Positions 1 to 10,717 of a stretch of DNA of 34,745 nt are shown piece by piece. How positions within the stretch are numbered: position 1 is the stretch's first letter; every line of letters starts with the position of its first letter. The notes beneath the pieces were generated by a model. That model saw nothing but the letters and a program-made list of their open reading frames with translations. It had not been told where the DNA came from and made no database searches. The position numbers and the translations under genes were made by a program. The stretch is taken from NCBI GenBank assembly GCA_004369085.1, contig ML210407.1:1-34745 (forward strand), given 5' to 3'. The DNA is from Coprinopsis marcescibilis (lineage: Eukaryota; Basidiomycota; Agaricomycetes; Agaricales; Psathyrellaceae).

Positions 1-564
1 CGGTCGCCCTGGTTGATTTCCTTACACCACAAATTGGAAGGATCTCGGTGCCCAAAAAGACAATGAGCCTTCTGTTTTTATTGCACATATCAGTTCCCCC
101 ACTCTATTCCTTACGCAGTGCTGATAATACCGAAAATGCTGAACCTCAAGTTAAAAAGACGCCTTCTTTCGTTCTCGAACCATAGACCGTTTGAGGAAGG
201 GATTCAGGGGAACCCATTATTCACTGCACTACTGTGCCTTTGAAATTTGTCAAAGGACGTGATGTGGTCGCGATCCAAGCGAGATCTCGCTGTCTTGATT
301 TGGATCGCAATCGATCATGCCGGCATCAGTCCGGCTTAGTAATCTTGGTGCAGACTTGGTTTTCGTTCGCGCCCCGAACTTTGCACGTGATGCTACCCCG
401 CACCGGCGTTTACTTTGGTTCCGGAGCCGGACGAACGAGGTTCAACCTGAAATCTACCCGCTATGGCTTTATATACTCCTCTCTTCTGGTATCCTTCAGA
501 TTTGCGCGTCTGCAAACCTTCAACCTCGACATCATAGTCTTAGCTTCTACCTTGGATATCACAA
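1..564 (+). promoter_or_regulatory. Upstream region of the dehydrogenase gene, with TATA-like element
   Basis: This stretch has no supportable gene. A TATA-like run (tttatatact) lies at about 468-477, roughly 90 bases before the chosen ATG at 565. That spacing suits a core promoter plus a short 5' leader. The open frames at 234-635 and 317-580 overlap the true first exon in the wrong frame and show no recognisable protein. The promoter call rests only on the TATA-like run and its position. Confidence 0.35.
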
Positions 565-1936
565 ATGGCGGATCGTTTAGCACAGGTTTCTGGACACATT
601 TCCAACACCTACGGACGTGGTCTGCTTGCCGATGAAGTTGCCATTATCACTGGTATGTATGGCTCGAGGGACACGTATTCGTTGTAAATTTACCTCGTTT
701 AAACGTCGATTCTGACTGTGACCCACTCATTCTCCAGGTGCTGGCCAGGTTAGTTGCCTAAGTCCTTAGTTCCATAGGGGGGTACCAGGTTTAACTGTTC
801 TGTTCTCCCACATTTAGGGTATTGGTAAGGCCACTGCTCTCCTTTTCGCTAAGGAGGGTGCAAAGGTCGTCATTAGCGAGTAAGCACTTATCAATGCACT
901 GAATCTTCCGATTTTTAACCCTTGACTCCCTTTAGTATCGACGCTAAACGTTTGGAAGGCGTAGAAGCTGAGATTAAGGCTCAAGGTGGACAGGTTCTCT
1001 CCGTTGCAGGAGACGTTGGTGCCGACGACTTCCCAAAGAAGATTGTAGATGCTACTGTTGCGTAAGTTCGGCTGCGCATTTTGTGGAATCATGTCGATTG
1101 AAGAAGTTTGGCTTCACTTTCATAGAAAATTCGGCAAAATTAACCACATCATTAACAATGGTTCGTCAACTACCATAGTCACGAACATCGAACTGATATT
1201 CTTTGCATTGTAGCCGGCTTCACTTATGACAAGATGTTGCACACTACTCCCGACGATGCCTGGGACGTCATCATGAGGATCCACGTTCGAGCCCCTTTCC
1301 GCCTCATTCGCCAGGCTGCTCCCTACTTCCGCTTCAAGGTTGGCGTTTTGTTGTGAAGAGTAACGACAAACCACTCACGCACCTCCTATATATACAGGGA
1401 AGCAAAGAGAACCGCTCCATTGTCAACGTCAGCTCAACCTCTGGCCTCCACGGAAACGTTGGTCAAGCCAACTACGCGGCCGCCAAATCTGCTGTCCTCG
1501 GTTTGACCAAGACCATCGCTAAGGAATGGGGTCTCTTCAATGTTCGAGCCAACTCCGTCGCTTTCGGCCTCATCCACACACGGTGAGTCCATGTTAACCT
1601 CTTTTTCTGCTTCAATTAACGAGTCTCGCCTCTAGCTTGACTGCCTCCAAGGAAGCTGGAGCTACCATCGAAGTTGACGGCAAGACAGTTACGCTTGGTG
1701 TACCTGGAGCACAGAAGCCACTCGAGTCGGACGACAAAATCTATGCGGGTATCCCTCTTCGCCGCGGTGGTACCATCGAAGATGCAGCCGGTGCAGTCCT
1801 TTTGTAAGCCCTTTGCCCTCCCACTCAATAGCCTCCGTTCTCTAACTCGCCATTTCTTTCCTTTAGCCTTGCCTCGCCCTTGGCCTCGTACGTCACCGGA
1901 CACACGCTCGAAGTCACCGGTGGTGTCGGTATCTAA
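565..1936 (+). CDS. Short-chain dehydrogenase/reductase (FabG-like, 3-oxoacyl reductase type)
   Basis: NAD(P)H-dependent SDR of 289 residues that probably reduces or oxidises a keto/hydroxy group on an acyl-type substrate; the exact substrate cannot be read. Nine exons: 565-652, 738-748, 818-879, 936-1061, 1126-1160, 1214-1338, 1398-1582, 1636-1803, 1867-1936; all phases agree. Visible are the cofactor motif TGAGQGIG (residues 29-36), an acidic end of beta2 (DID, 54-56), NNAG (106-109), catalytic Ser162 and YAAAK with Tyr175 and Lys179. The C-terminal GHTLEVTGG is typical of FabG-like SDRs. The position usually held by the tetrad Asn is His131 (MRIHVRAPF). Exon 2 is only 11 nt. The start at 565 is the first ATG in frame and leaves a normal short N-terminal lead before the Rossmann fold. 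No signal peptide is evident. Confidence 0.93.
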
Positions 1937-4900
1937 GGTTCGCGTACGGAGGTCAGATGAGCATCTTTCGCATACACCATTTGTACAGTACGCAATGCAA
2001 TAATCTATTTGTATGAACAATTGATAGGCATGAAGGCGATATTCACGGATTCCCAACCTATCCCAACCACTACTTCTTGTGCATACCCGTCTCTTCCTCC
2101 TGCAAGAGCCGAGGAAAACCCCTGGATAGCCCAGCGTGCCTGGTACCTGGATTCGGAGGCCATGGCGCGAGTGCTATTCATCCGACACGTCTGACACGTG
2201 ATGAGAAATGTGCAATTTCGGTCCGAACCCCTCGGGCGAGAGTTCAAAAATCCCAGCAGCGTCATGATCTCCTTCACTAAGCATACCGCATGTTCTTGAG
2301 TCGGGCAAAGGGTTTTCGTTCAGGTCGACTTGGTATAAAGACGCTTAACCATCCAAATTTGAATTTCTCCTTTCCTCCCTCTGAGCTCTCCCTCCCTCTG
2401 TTACTTCGACTTCGACTCTATGTTTTTCCCCTTCCTCTCTTCTTTTCGGTTGGGCCACTTGGAAGCCGTGTAGTTAATGTAAAGCGCCTCATTGGATTAT
2501 GGCTGACTATCTTCAACGCACCTGCCTTTTACGCTTGGGGGCACGTCGGACCTTGTGCGTGGGTGCTGTGACTATCAAAGGCGAACACAATGCTCTCTTC
2601 GGCTTAAGGCATTCACCTTCGTCACATTTATCGTGGAATACTCACTCAACTAGGTTCGGTAATACCACCAACCCAGGTGGTAAACAAGACCTGCCTCGTT
2701 GCCTTTCCGATCCCGAAAATCCAAGTAATTGGTCGTAACTCAAGTTCTCTAATAACCTCCAGCTTCTATCGGACCATGGGCCAACAAACTTCTAACTCGA
2801 GTTCAAGCCACCGGGGAACTGGTTTGAACTAGGCTTCTGACCGCAACTCTTGTCTATCCTATCCAGCCGTCTAGGTTCTGTTCTCATACACGTATGTGAC
2901 AGATTATCGACTTATCCAGATCCAACGGACGGTGATGGCAGGACATGCATGCTATCGGACAATCAAAACCTTGCACCAACACTCTGTTGAAATCGATGGA
3001 CCAACAGTGCGTCTACGTCTTCCATTCGGTCCATCGTTCCTCAGCTCAATAGTTTCCCTCGGTCGAACCGTGTATTTTAACCACGATTCTTCATTTCAGG
3101 TCGCATGACTCCACATCAACCTCCGGACGACGGCCACAACTTCCAAGTCGTGCACTATATCAGAACTCATCAGCCTCGTTCCTTCCCGGTGGTATTGCCC
3201 ATTCATCATAATCGTCTACTTGCTAGATTCCCCACCACCTGCAACCCCGGATACCGACCAACGAGTTGGCTTGCTTCTCCTGAATAGGTAAGTTGGGAAA
3301 CGGCGACAATAGCATTCGTGACCAAGTTGAGCCGTCGCCATACGGTTCCCCAACTCCTCGAGGCTCCTCAAGGTTTACCCCGCCTATTGAACGCAGCACT
3401 CGCAAGCAGCCCCAGCCCTAATGACATCACCACGATGTAACTGGGGAAGAGGTGCGTAGTACATGTTATACGAGTGGAAGTTAATCCTCCTTCACCCCAT
3501 GCATATTACCCCGAAACTCGTGGACTTCGGATGACATTAGTCTTGGAATTTCCTTTTCTGCTATCCTCGTTCCTGGTCTCGAGTTGTTCGATCCAGCTCT
3601 CTTCACTCAAACGACGGCATTTCCCTGAATTGTCGATCAGCTTTGAAGGATGAGACGGAACTGCAAAGGTCATCTTCATCCCCATTCACCGAGGACTGTG
3701 ACAGGCGTGCTTTCTCGAGACGTCAAACACCTTCGCCTCGCTTTACCACTTCTGTCATCGGCTGCAGGTACTCGTGGACTGGGGACTTGAGACTCTTGGA
3801 TTCAGGCCGGAACTATTGCAACAATTCAAATGTCACATTCCTGTATCCACTGTGACGGAAACTTGAAGCTCTGGATGGTGACGCAATTAATTCGATTGGA
3901 TAGACCCGACAGGCTCAGGCTATCTATGACACCATCATGTGCCTCAGCAACAGCATTGTTAACGTCATGGTCAAGATTCGAAGAGACTCTCTTTGTCTTC
4001 TTGTGATATGATAGGACTACTAAGTGGACCCTGCTCTACTTTATATCACGGATGCGCGAACGTGCAGTTTGCCGCATGGATCTTGGGCCCTGTGTTCCGA
4101 AGGGATATGGCGACTCATGGCGAAACGTGGACTCGTTGCCTCTGTGACTCTGGGTCGCATTCCTTGAACTGTTTCTGGAATCTGAACTTGACGCCGTGAT
4201 TCATGTGACCCTGCCTCGTGGTTGAAGAGAACACATAGTGTAAGGACCTTGCACGCGACGACTGGTATGTTCTTTCAAGTGAACAGCCCCTTGACACTTT
4301 GGACAATTGAAAGGACATTACGGTAGTCTCGAAGTCTTTTCATTGGCTCGAATCACTCGTTTACGGTATCGTTCATACGATGCTGGGAATGTCCTTCTTG
4401 TCTTCCTTGGGCGGTCTTCTTTGCAGGCACGGCCCTCGTTCGGATTCGCTCCCGCGATATTTATCGGATTATAACGATGCAAGTCCTTTACCTCGCGACC
4501 TTTTGCGCTTATTGTCTTCGTTCCCCGGGCAGAACGTTGTACTGTCAGCACTGCAGTGACAGCTTTGTGACGTCTGCGAGTAATGACCTCATTCGTCAGT
4601 TGGACTTCCGTTATGATACCTCCAGTGACTTTTGTCTTCGTACACGGAGCTCTTCGTCGGAACGAAGCCTGGAGGAATGGATAGATTCTAATGTGACACC
4701 TCCAAAGGACCTTCGCCACATCAGCTCACGGCAAGTCCGACAAGTCAACATCAATGGCCTTTAATGTCACAAGTCGACACTGCATCCGCAACGTGGATCT
4801 CCTGCTGGACTTTTTTAACGAAGTTCCGTTCGAAACAGCATGCCAATGAGATTGCCTGTGCTTCACGCGCCCAAACCGATCTCAGCATAACCGATGCGGC

Positions 4901-5729
4901 GATGCTCGGTGTTTTGGTTTTGTCGCGGGGGCCGAGTATTGTTGTTTCTTCTCTAAAACTTGTTCTTGTTGTGGGTCTTCTTTCAGCAGGTCCGGTGTTT
5001 ATCTGGATGTCCCGCCTACTCCATTGACTTGCGCCGTCTTGGAGGCTCAGTCTTTCCATGGGTGGGATTGTATTGTCGGTGTATTCTGTCAATCTTGGTC
5101 GTCTGCTCGGGCTCTGTTGGAGAACAGAAGAAGGAATTCAAACCTTCAAGCTCCTCGTTTAGGTTGGCCTTGTCGCGGTATGTCTGAGTCCTCGAGGGAA
5201 GAGTGCCTGTCGTGGCGAAGCGAGGCCGGAACTATGATGGACCATTTGGCTTTCCATCGATCAGGACCGTGAAAATGGGGTGGTCCTCCGTCTCCCCTCC
5301 ACTCAACTTCCAGCCTGTTCCAACGCGCCGGGTTTCGGTCACCAGTTTGGTTTTTTATGGGTTTATACGCAGGTGATCCTGATGATGCTTCTTTGATGGC
5401 CATATCCTGCGCTATGGAACCCGGCTGGAGACGGCCAATCTATCGACTAGAAGCCCCGTCAGGGTTTACCCTTTGATCTCACGAGCGTCTTGTGAATCGA
5501 GATATCGATAACCTGACACCGTAAGGCAAAGGAACTCGTTACTTTTGAATTGGCGGCGATCCAGTTGGACATGGCGGACTGTACTGGTGTGACCCCGGAG
5601 GTTGCCAGATATCTCGGATCAAGATCCGCACTCCGCCTGCTCCGCTCCTATAAGTGTCCGAGCAACTTCAATGCACTGTTGACCACCAAGACCACCTTCT
5701 CTTCCTCACCATTCACTCTATCGCCTGAC
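1937..5729. other. About 3.8 kb with no supportable gene; promoter-like stretch near 2334-2458
   Basis: I see no recognisable protein on either strand. A TATAAAG at 2334-2340 is followed by a strongly pyrimidine-rich tract (about 2365-2458), the usual look of a basidiomycete plus-strand promoter. Downstream ATGs (2420, 2499, 2776) give only short frames that cannot be joined convincingly. Around 3105-3440 at least two frames read like plausible protein, with possible splice sites near 3288, but neither can be preferred. Minus-strand frames at 4318-4719, 4751-5092 and 5146-5403 are open but match nothing I know. The region could hold an unannotatable small gene, a decayed gene or plain intergenic DNA. 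Confidence 0.4.
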
Positions 5730-6376
5730 ATGGTTGGTTTCTTATTCGACCATGGCACTTGCAATTCTAATTGTCTTTACTGTCTAGGGTGTTACCATCC
5801 AGACTCTTTCTCCTGGTGATGGCCTAAACTTCCCCAAGAAAGGCGGTATGTGTGTTTTAATAGTCCATCGCAGACGTGTGCTCATTTGTATGTTCATTAT
5901 TAGACAAGGTCACCATCCACTACACTGGCACTCTCGTCGATGGCACCGTATTCGACTCAAGCTATAACCGGTACGGAAATCACCATTCGTTATACGACAG
6001 TTTCTGACATTGCTTTGTCTGTATTCAGTAAGTGCCCTTTCGTAACAGAAATCGGGGTTGGAAAGGTGATACAAGGATGGGATGAGGGTGAGTGCTATAC
6101 TCTACGTGTCGGCGCCCTCAAACGCGCCGGTCGACAACTGGGGCCACCGTTCTGATTATCGATTGCGATCATCGATTGTAGGCGTTCCTCAGCTGTCGCT
6201 GGGTCAGAAGGCGATACTGACCGCGACACCAGACTATGTGAGCGCGAATACCTTCTCCAAGTGCTGTTTCGGTACTGAGAATGATGCTACAGGCGTATGG
6301 AAACCGTGGATTCACCCCTGTTATACCAGCCAACTCGACCCTCAAATTTGAGGTTGAGCTACTCAAGATCAACTGA
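5730..6376 (+). CDS. FPR1: FKBP12-type peptidyl-prolyl cis-trans isomerase, tandem copy 1
   Basis: Small cytosolic prolyl isomerase of 108 residues, the usual FKBP12 length; the family binds FK506 and rapamycin. Six exons: 5730-5732, 5788-5845, 5904-5970, 6029-6087, 6182-6237, 6293-6376. The first coding exon is just the ATG. It is joined to [12 protein letters not shown], the standard FKBP12 N-terminus. Other landmarks are HYTGTL, VFDSS (pocket Phe-Asp), VIQGWDEG (pocket Trp), PDYAYG and FEVELLKI at the end. The residue usually His or similar in the 80s loop is Phe (GFTP). The gene is one of two direct-repeat copies with the same exon pattern; copy 2 starts 2545 bases downstream. The one-to-one FPR1 symbol is inferred and could belong to either copy. 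Confidence 0.95.
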
Positions 6377-6785
6377 GGGTTTACTTTGTCACCGTCTGCA
6401 TATCGGCATTTTTGGTCATTTCTTCTGCTTGGGCTCATGTTGGATCTCGTTCTAGTGTTCGCCTCATCACCATATCCTCCAGCTTTCGCATCCCATCGCA
6501 CACATCCGCTACACTGTCATCCCATTTTCTGTGTCCTGCAATCATGTACTTTTAGCAACTATCATCATCATCTCATTGCCATCCATTTATTACTCCTAGC
6601 TGTGACAGCTTCTGAGCTAGTCGATTGATTATTGTCGCGTTCAGCGTTGTTGTCACTGCTGTCAGCAGCCTCGACTGAGTGGCCTTTCGACAAGCAGGTA
6701 GGCAGTTTTGATCGAAACTGTCGATGTCGATTAGATTAGATTGTGGGGAACTGATCGCATTGCTTCCGACAGACTTCCCGATCGT
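6377..6785. other. 3' flank of FKBP copy 1
   Basis: No gene is visible. The stretch carries the presumed 3' untranslated region of FKBP copy 1, including a segment (6495-6571) that resembles the 3' flank of copy 2. A 19-base run at 6737-6755 recurs with one mismatch at 8163-8181, upstream of copy 2. Confidence 0.5.
6495..6571 (+). repeat. FKBP 3'-flank repeat, copy 1
   Basis: This segment aligns by eye with 8976-9051, after the second FKBP gene. The best-conserved core is tgtacttttagcaa (6545-6558), identical at 9024-9037. It shows that the FKBP duplication included the 3' untranslated region, or that this part is kept for a 3' end or mRNA function. Confidence 0.6.
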
Positions 6786-7633
6786 TCAATCAATCTGTGC
6801 CATTTTGAGGGTTAGAAGAACATTCAGAGTCTTGGCACTCCGTTGATTTGCACCCAGATCTTTCCAAAAGCTGCTCTGTGGGTTTCTGTCTTCTGGCGCT
6901 TCTGATTGGTACGCGAGGGTCTTGCGAACTGGTGTCGTTGATAAATAATAATCAATCGGTAGTAGAGCAAGGGAGCAGTGGATATCCTAAAACCTGAATT
7001 GATCTTAAGAGTATGAAGGATTGCAGATGAGGCCATAATACTCACCGCATCTCCAACGACAAGCCTATTGCCATGGAATTTGGCGGTGATGGTTAAATGA
7101 ACGCTGATATCGAAGACGAAATTAAGCGCCCGCGTTCTAAAAAAACTCATTCAACTCGGGCGCATATCATAATGCTAATATATCCAGCGTGCCAGACATT
7201 CGTAACTTCTCGTGACTCTCCGATATTTCTGGGTCTATCCTTATACGACTTCGAGGTTACTACAATGGCTTGGTTGTCTGTGTTGGCGGAGAAATCAAGT
7301 CGTCCTTTAACGGAGGATCCAAAGGAGTTGAACGTTCTAAGAAAGAAAACGTCCAAAGCGTATTCTTCCTCTTCTCGAGCTCTTGGCTGCGGCAATAAAC
7401 TTTACGGTCCGTTGTACGAGTCCTTTCAATAGCCGAACGGACCGGTGCCAGGCCAACTGGAACTCGTTTGACAACCGATGCTAGCCCCTTGCCATAAACC
7501 GCACGCACACGCTGACCATTTGTCTTCCGAAGAAACACCCTGGGCAGTATACCACCTTGAATTTAGGGGTAGCCATTCCCTAACCTAACATGCTTCTCGG
7601 CCTCCAGGACTTCCGAGCTTCGAAATGACCCAT
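6786..7633 (-). CDS. Candidate four-exon gene of unknown function between the FKBP copies
   Basis: I do not recognise this protein. A chain of four exons on the minus strand (7633-7590, 7539-7264, 7136-7046, 6986-6786) joins in phase into 203 residues. The introns are 50, 127 and 59 nt, with GT-AG ends. The final intron has a good donor (gtgagt) and a ttttag acceptor. The product is basic in its first half (KTNGQRVRAVYGKG), then mixed, and ends in VLLTLKMAQID. No signal peptide or clear domain is visible. Support is only phase agreement and open frame length, and the 127-nt intron is long for this window. The chain may be chance or a decayed gene. Expression data would settle it. Confidence 0.33.
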
Positions 7634-8274
7634 TCAAATGAGTATTAATCGAGCAGACGACCAGGTTCCAACGTTGGGGTCTGTGTGTACACTGTACATG
7701 ATCATCCAGTGCGCCCTGCAGTACCAATGGATGCAAGAGGATGCAGAGTAGGAATTTGGAACAGCGCCGGAGATGACGACGATGAGGCATATAAGCGATA
7801 TACATTGCTCCGGTTTAGACTACTCTGGTCTCTGGATAGTTTAGCCTGAGAAGGGATTGAGATACATAGTCACATGAAGCTGTGACCGGTAAATTAGAGA
7901 TGCCGTTTGATTGTGGATATCATTGGCAAGCATTTGGTGACGTATGGTAGACAAATTCTCTCAATCCTCGCTTGGATTCAGTAGCTTTAACGAGCGTATT
8001 AGTGGGATCTCTACAAAGTACTTCATGATAGCAGACCAAGCCTGCCTGGATGTTAGCACAAGTCCTGTTGAAAAAGTCCTGTAGACCAGCCTGGAGTCAT
8101 ATCTTAGACGATGACGATCAAAGACGGCTTGAGACTGAAAAGGGGAAAATGACTTATGTAAGTAGATTGTGGGGAATTGATAATCGATAATCAGTCTCCA
8201 TCATCGCGCGGTGCTCCTTTCCTCGTTCAAGGTTTCCTCCCGACTTATTCTTCGCGTTCGCCAATAAGACTAAC
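7634..8274. other. Gap upstream of FKBP copy 2
   Basis: No gene is supported here. The minus-strand frame 7563-7805 could not be joined in phase to anything. The last 100 bases form the leader of FKBP copy 2. The 19-base run at 8163-8181 repeats one found in the 3' flank of copy 1 at 6737-6755. Confidence 0.4.
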
Positions 8275-8894
8275 ATGGTGAGTTTCGACTTTGCTACCTT
8301 TACACAACCTTTGCTCATTTATTACTAGGGTGTTACAGTGGATACTATTGCGCCTGGTGATGGCCAAACATTTCCAAAAAGAGGAGGTGAGAGGTGCAGT
8401 TGCAGGTCAACTGGGGATTTGTGCCAATCCGTATGCTCGCCATTAGATACGGTGTCCATTCACTATGTTGGAACACTCGCAAACGGCGATGTATTCGATT
8501 CGAGCCGAAAACGGTAAGCGAGCGATCACCGTGCGTCAGACGAAACTACTGACATCCCTTTGTCTTATCAGCAAAGATCCTTTCGTCACTAAGATTGGCG
8601 TCGGAAAGGTGATTCGTGGATGGGATGAGGGTAAGTGGTTCTTTCTGGGTCCTGGACCATTGTTCTAAGTTCTGATCGTCGATTTTAGGTGTTCCCCAAT
8701 TGTCGCTTGGCCAGAAGGCAGTTTTGACCTGCACCCCCGACTTTGTGAGTCCTGGATTCATTTTGCGATGTGTCATGCTGACGATGAACACGTTTGATCT
8801 TTAGGCGTATGGAGCTGCAGGATACCCTCCTGTCATTCCAGCCAACGCGACCCTCAAATTTGAAGTCGAGTTGCTCAAGATTACCCGGGATTAA
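8275..8894 (+). CDS. FKBP12-type peptidyl-prolyl cis-trans isomerase, tandem copy 2
   Basis: Second FKBP12-like isomerase, 110 residues. Six exons: 8275-8277, 8329-8386, 8447-8513, 8572-8630, 8689-8744, 8805-8894. Exons 1-5 have exactly the same lengths as in copy 1 (3, 58, 67, 59, 56 nt), and the first coding exon is again only the ATG. Landmarks: [37 protein letters not shown] and FEVELLKI; there is a short extra tail (TRD). The 80s-loop residue is Tyr (GYPP), against Phe in copy 1, and Tyr of PDYAYG is Phe here. Charges also differ between the copies (KRKDPFVTK against RKCPFVTE). Both copies look intact, so they may differ in partner or ligand binding; that is inference. Confidence 0.95.
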
Positions 8895-9494
8895 GGTCAT
8901 ATAACTAGTAGAAGTCTACGTCGGCCTTTGGTTCCCCCCTTTCGCGATGGCCTCGTATCATCCATTTAGGGTCCAATCGCACACCATCGCGCGCATCCGA
9001 CATCGATTTTTGTGCTGCGATCTTGTACTTTTAGCAAATATCGTCATGATTTCCCATCGTTTTACTGAATACCATTCAGAAAGTATGCATGCCCTGTACC
9101 GATCCTGACGGTAATGCCGACCTGCCCATGAATGAGACAAGGGCGGATTTCAGTACATCGTGATATGGTCGCATAGCAAATGTCACTGGGATGTTGTTCC
9201 GTTCAGCGAGGTTCATGCGACTAATATAGCTAATACCCGGGCCATGTTACGGCGGCTCGTCACCGCTTCAGTGCTATAACCAATCTCTTAGAGTCAATCC
9301 AGGACTCCTTGTGTATGCGGTTTAATTGCCGTGGGCGACTGACAGAGGGCAACGGACACTTGAGGCAGGACGAGCGCTTAAAGTTTCTATGTTGTTTGTG
9401 TTTGCTTGCCTCAAAACCCCCCAAGGAAGTAACCGTGATGTGGCAAGCCTTTGTGCTCTCTACTTCCCCCGCCACCTTCAACTACTACGCAACC
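8895..9494. other. Intergenic: FKBP copy 2 3' flank and F-box gene leader
   Basis: No separate gene is seen. The left part holds the repeated 3' flank of FKBP copy 2. An open frame enters the F-box gene from 9309, but its first 62 codons do not resemble the paralogue at 32153, so this part is treated as 5' leader. Confidence 0.5.
8976..9051 (+). repeat. FKBP 3'-flank repeat, copy 2
   Basis: Partner of the segment at 6495-6571, with the shared core tgtacttttagcaa at 9024-9037. It lies about 80-160 bases after the stop codon of FKBP copy 2. Confidence 0.6.
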
Positions 9495-10717
9495 ATGCCC
9501 ATCTCAAAGTTTCCAACAGAACTTATCCAACACGCACTGGGGTATCTCAAAGATGACAAGGTCTCTCTCAGCGAGGCCTCCTTGGTTTGCACTGCATTCC
9601 TTGGACCATGCCAGAAAATTTTATTCTCGACGATAAAGTTCGCACAAAGCTCGTATGAAACCACCGCGAAGCGATATAGTCCAGGGAAGGAGTTTTTGAC
9701 CATACTCCAGGCCTCTCCCCACTTGGCCACCTATGTTCGGAGAGTTGAAATCAGTGACCGTCGATCATTGCCTCTCAAAAGCAGTGGCTGGCTTAGGTCT
9801 GACCAGGCCTTTCCTGCCGTTTTGAATATTATGTCCGCTAACAGGATCACAAGTCTCCAAATTTCACGCGTGAACTGGACGTCTCAACCCAAGGATACCC
9901 AGACTGCGATCCTCACACTTCTTTCTTCGTCCTTCCTCGAATCACTTGCGTTCTTTGAATGCAACCTCCCATTCGAAATATTCAGCCATGGCGGACCTTC
10001 GTTTCGACGTCTATCCGCATTCAGCACTCAAGACACTTTGGTCAGTTGTTCGAAGAACGCTGGACGGCCCAAAGTTCGACTGGAGTCGTTTGATCTGACC
10101 TTCCCATCATCAACAGCCCTCATCAACTTCACGCTCAATTCGTCAAATATAATCGACGTGAAAGGGCTGAAAAGGCTTTCTGCAAGAATCATACGTAGAG
10201 GCGCTCATATAGGTGATCTCGAGCCTCTTCTAAAGGTATGCGGGTCCTCTTTGGAGACCTTTGCCTGGGCGTATCGATATGGTACGTTGAGCCACGGAAA
10301 GTTGCGGAGGAAAAACTGAAGCATATTTAAATAAGACGCAACTTCGCATACCGATCATGGACCAACACCGCTGGCCCACTGGTTTCCTAATCTTTCAGGG
10401 CTTACAAGCCTCAAGTTCATGGAAACCTCCCAATTGGCCAACAATTTTGATTATACAGAATCTTGCATAACCGCAATAGCTTTGGACTCTCATGCTTGAA
10501 GAGCGTCCATATCGAAACCAAGCGTGAAGCTGGAACATTCTTTGTCACAGAACAAGCTGTTCTCCAAGGTTTAGAAAGTGCCTTGCCCGAGTTAAAAAGA
10601 CTTGGTCTTCTCAGCATCGCCTCGCAGAGTGAGTCGAATCTTCTTCGCAAATATCGATGTCCTGACGCCATGTTTCTAATGCGACGCCCAGATGGACCGC
10701 ACGATCATCCATTCTAA
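9495..10717 (+). CDS. F-box-like protein with leucine-rich region (paralogue 1)
   Basis: Predicted 332-residue protein of the large Agaricomycete F-box-like group; such proteins are expected to be substrate adaptors of SCF ubiquitin ligases. Exons 9495-10281, 10399-10414, 10459-10628 and 10692-10717 join in phase. The N-terminus (PISKFPTELIQHALGYLKDD) is F-box-like and lines up with AKFGHEIPAELVQQIIGYLEDD of the gene at 32153. Both share YSPGK-x-(F/L)L-x(2)-LQ-x-SP about 40-50 residues later and end in PF. The rest is leucine-rich (LTSLK, LKRLGLLSI). The short exon 2 (16 nt) and a 44-nt intron resolve an apparent frameshift near 10459. ATG 9495 was chosen over the frame's upstream start at 9309 because only this start fits the paralogue. 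The substrate is unknown. Confidence 0.75.

Noticed and set aside
2776..3440. Small spliced gene starting MGQQTS and ending near 3438
   Set aside because: Several mutually exclusive exon chains are possible, two frames look equally protein-like, and some introns would be 25-38 nt.
4318..5403. Minus-strand open frames as a gene
   Set aside because: No family resemblance, and no phase-consistent joins were found.
9309..9494. Longer N-terminus for F-box gene 1 from an upstream ATG
   Set aside because: The extra 62 residues do not resemble the paralogue, which starts directly at the F-box-like segment.
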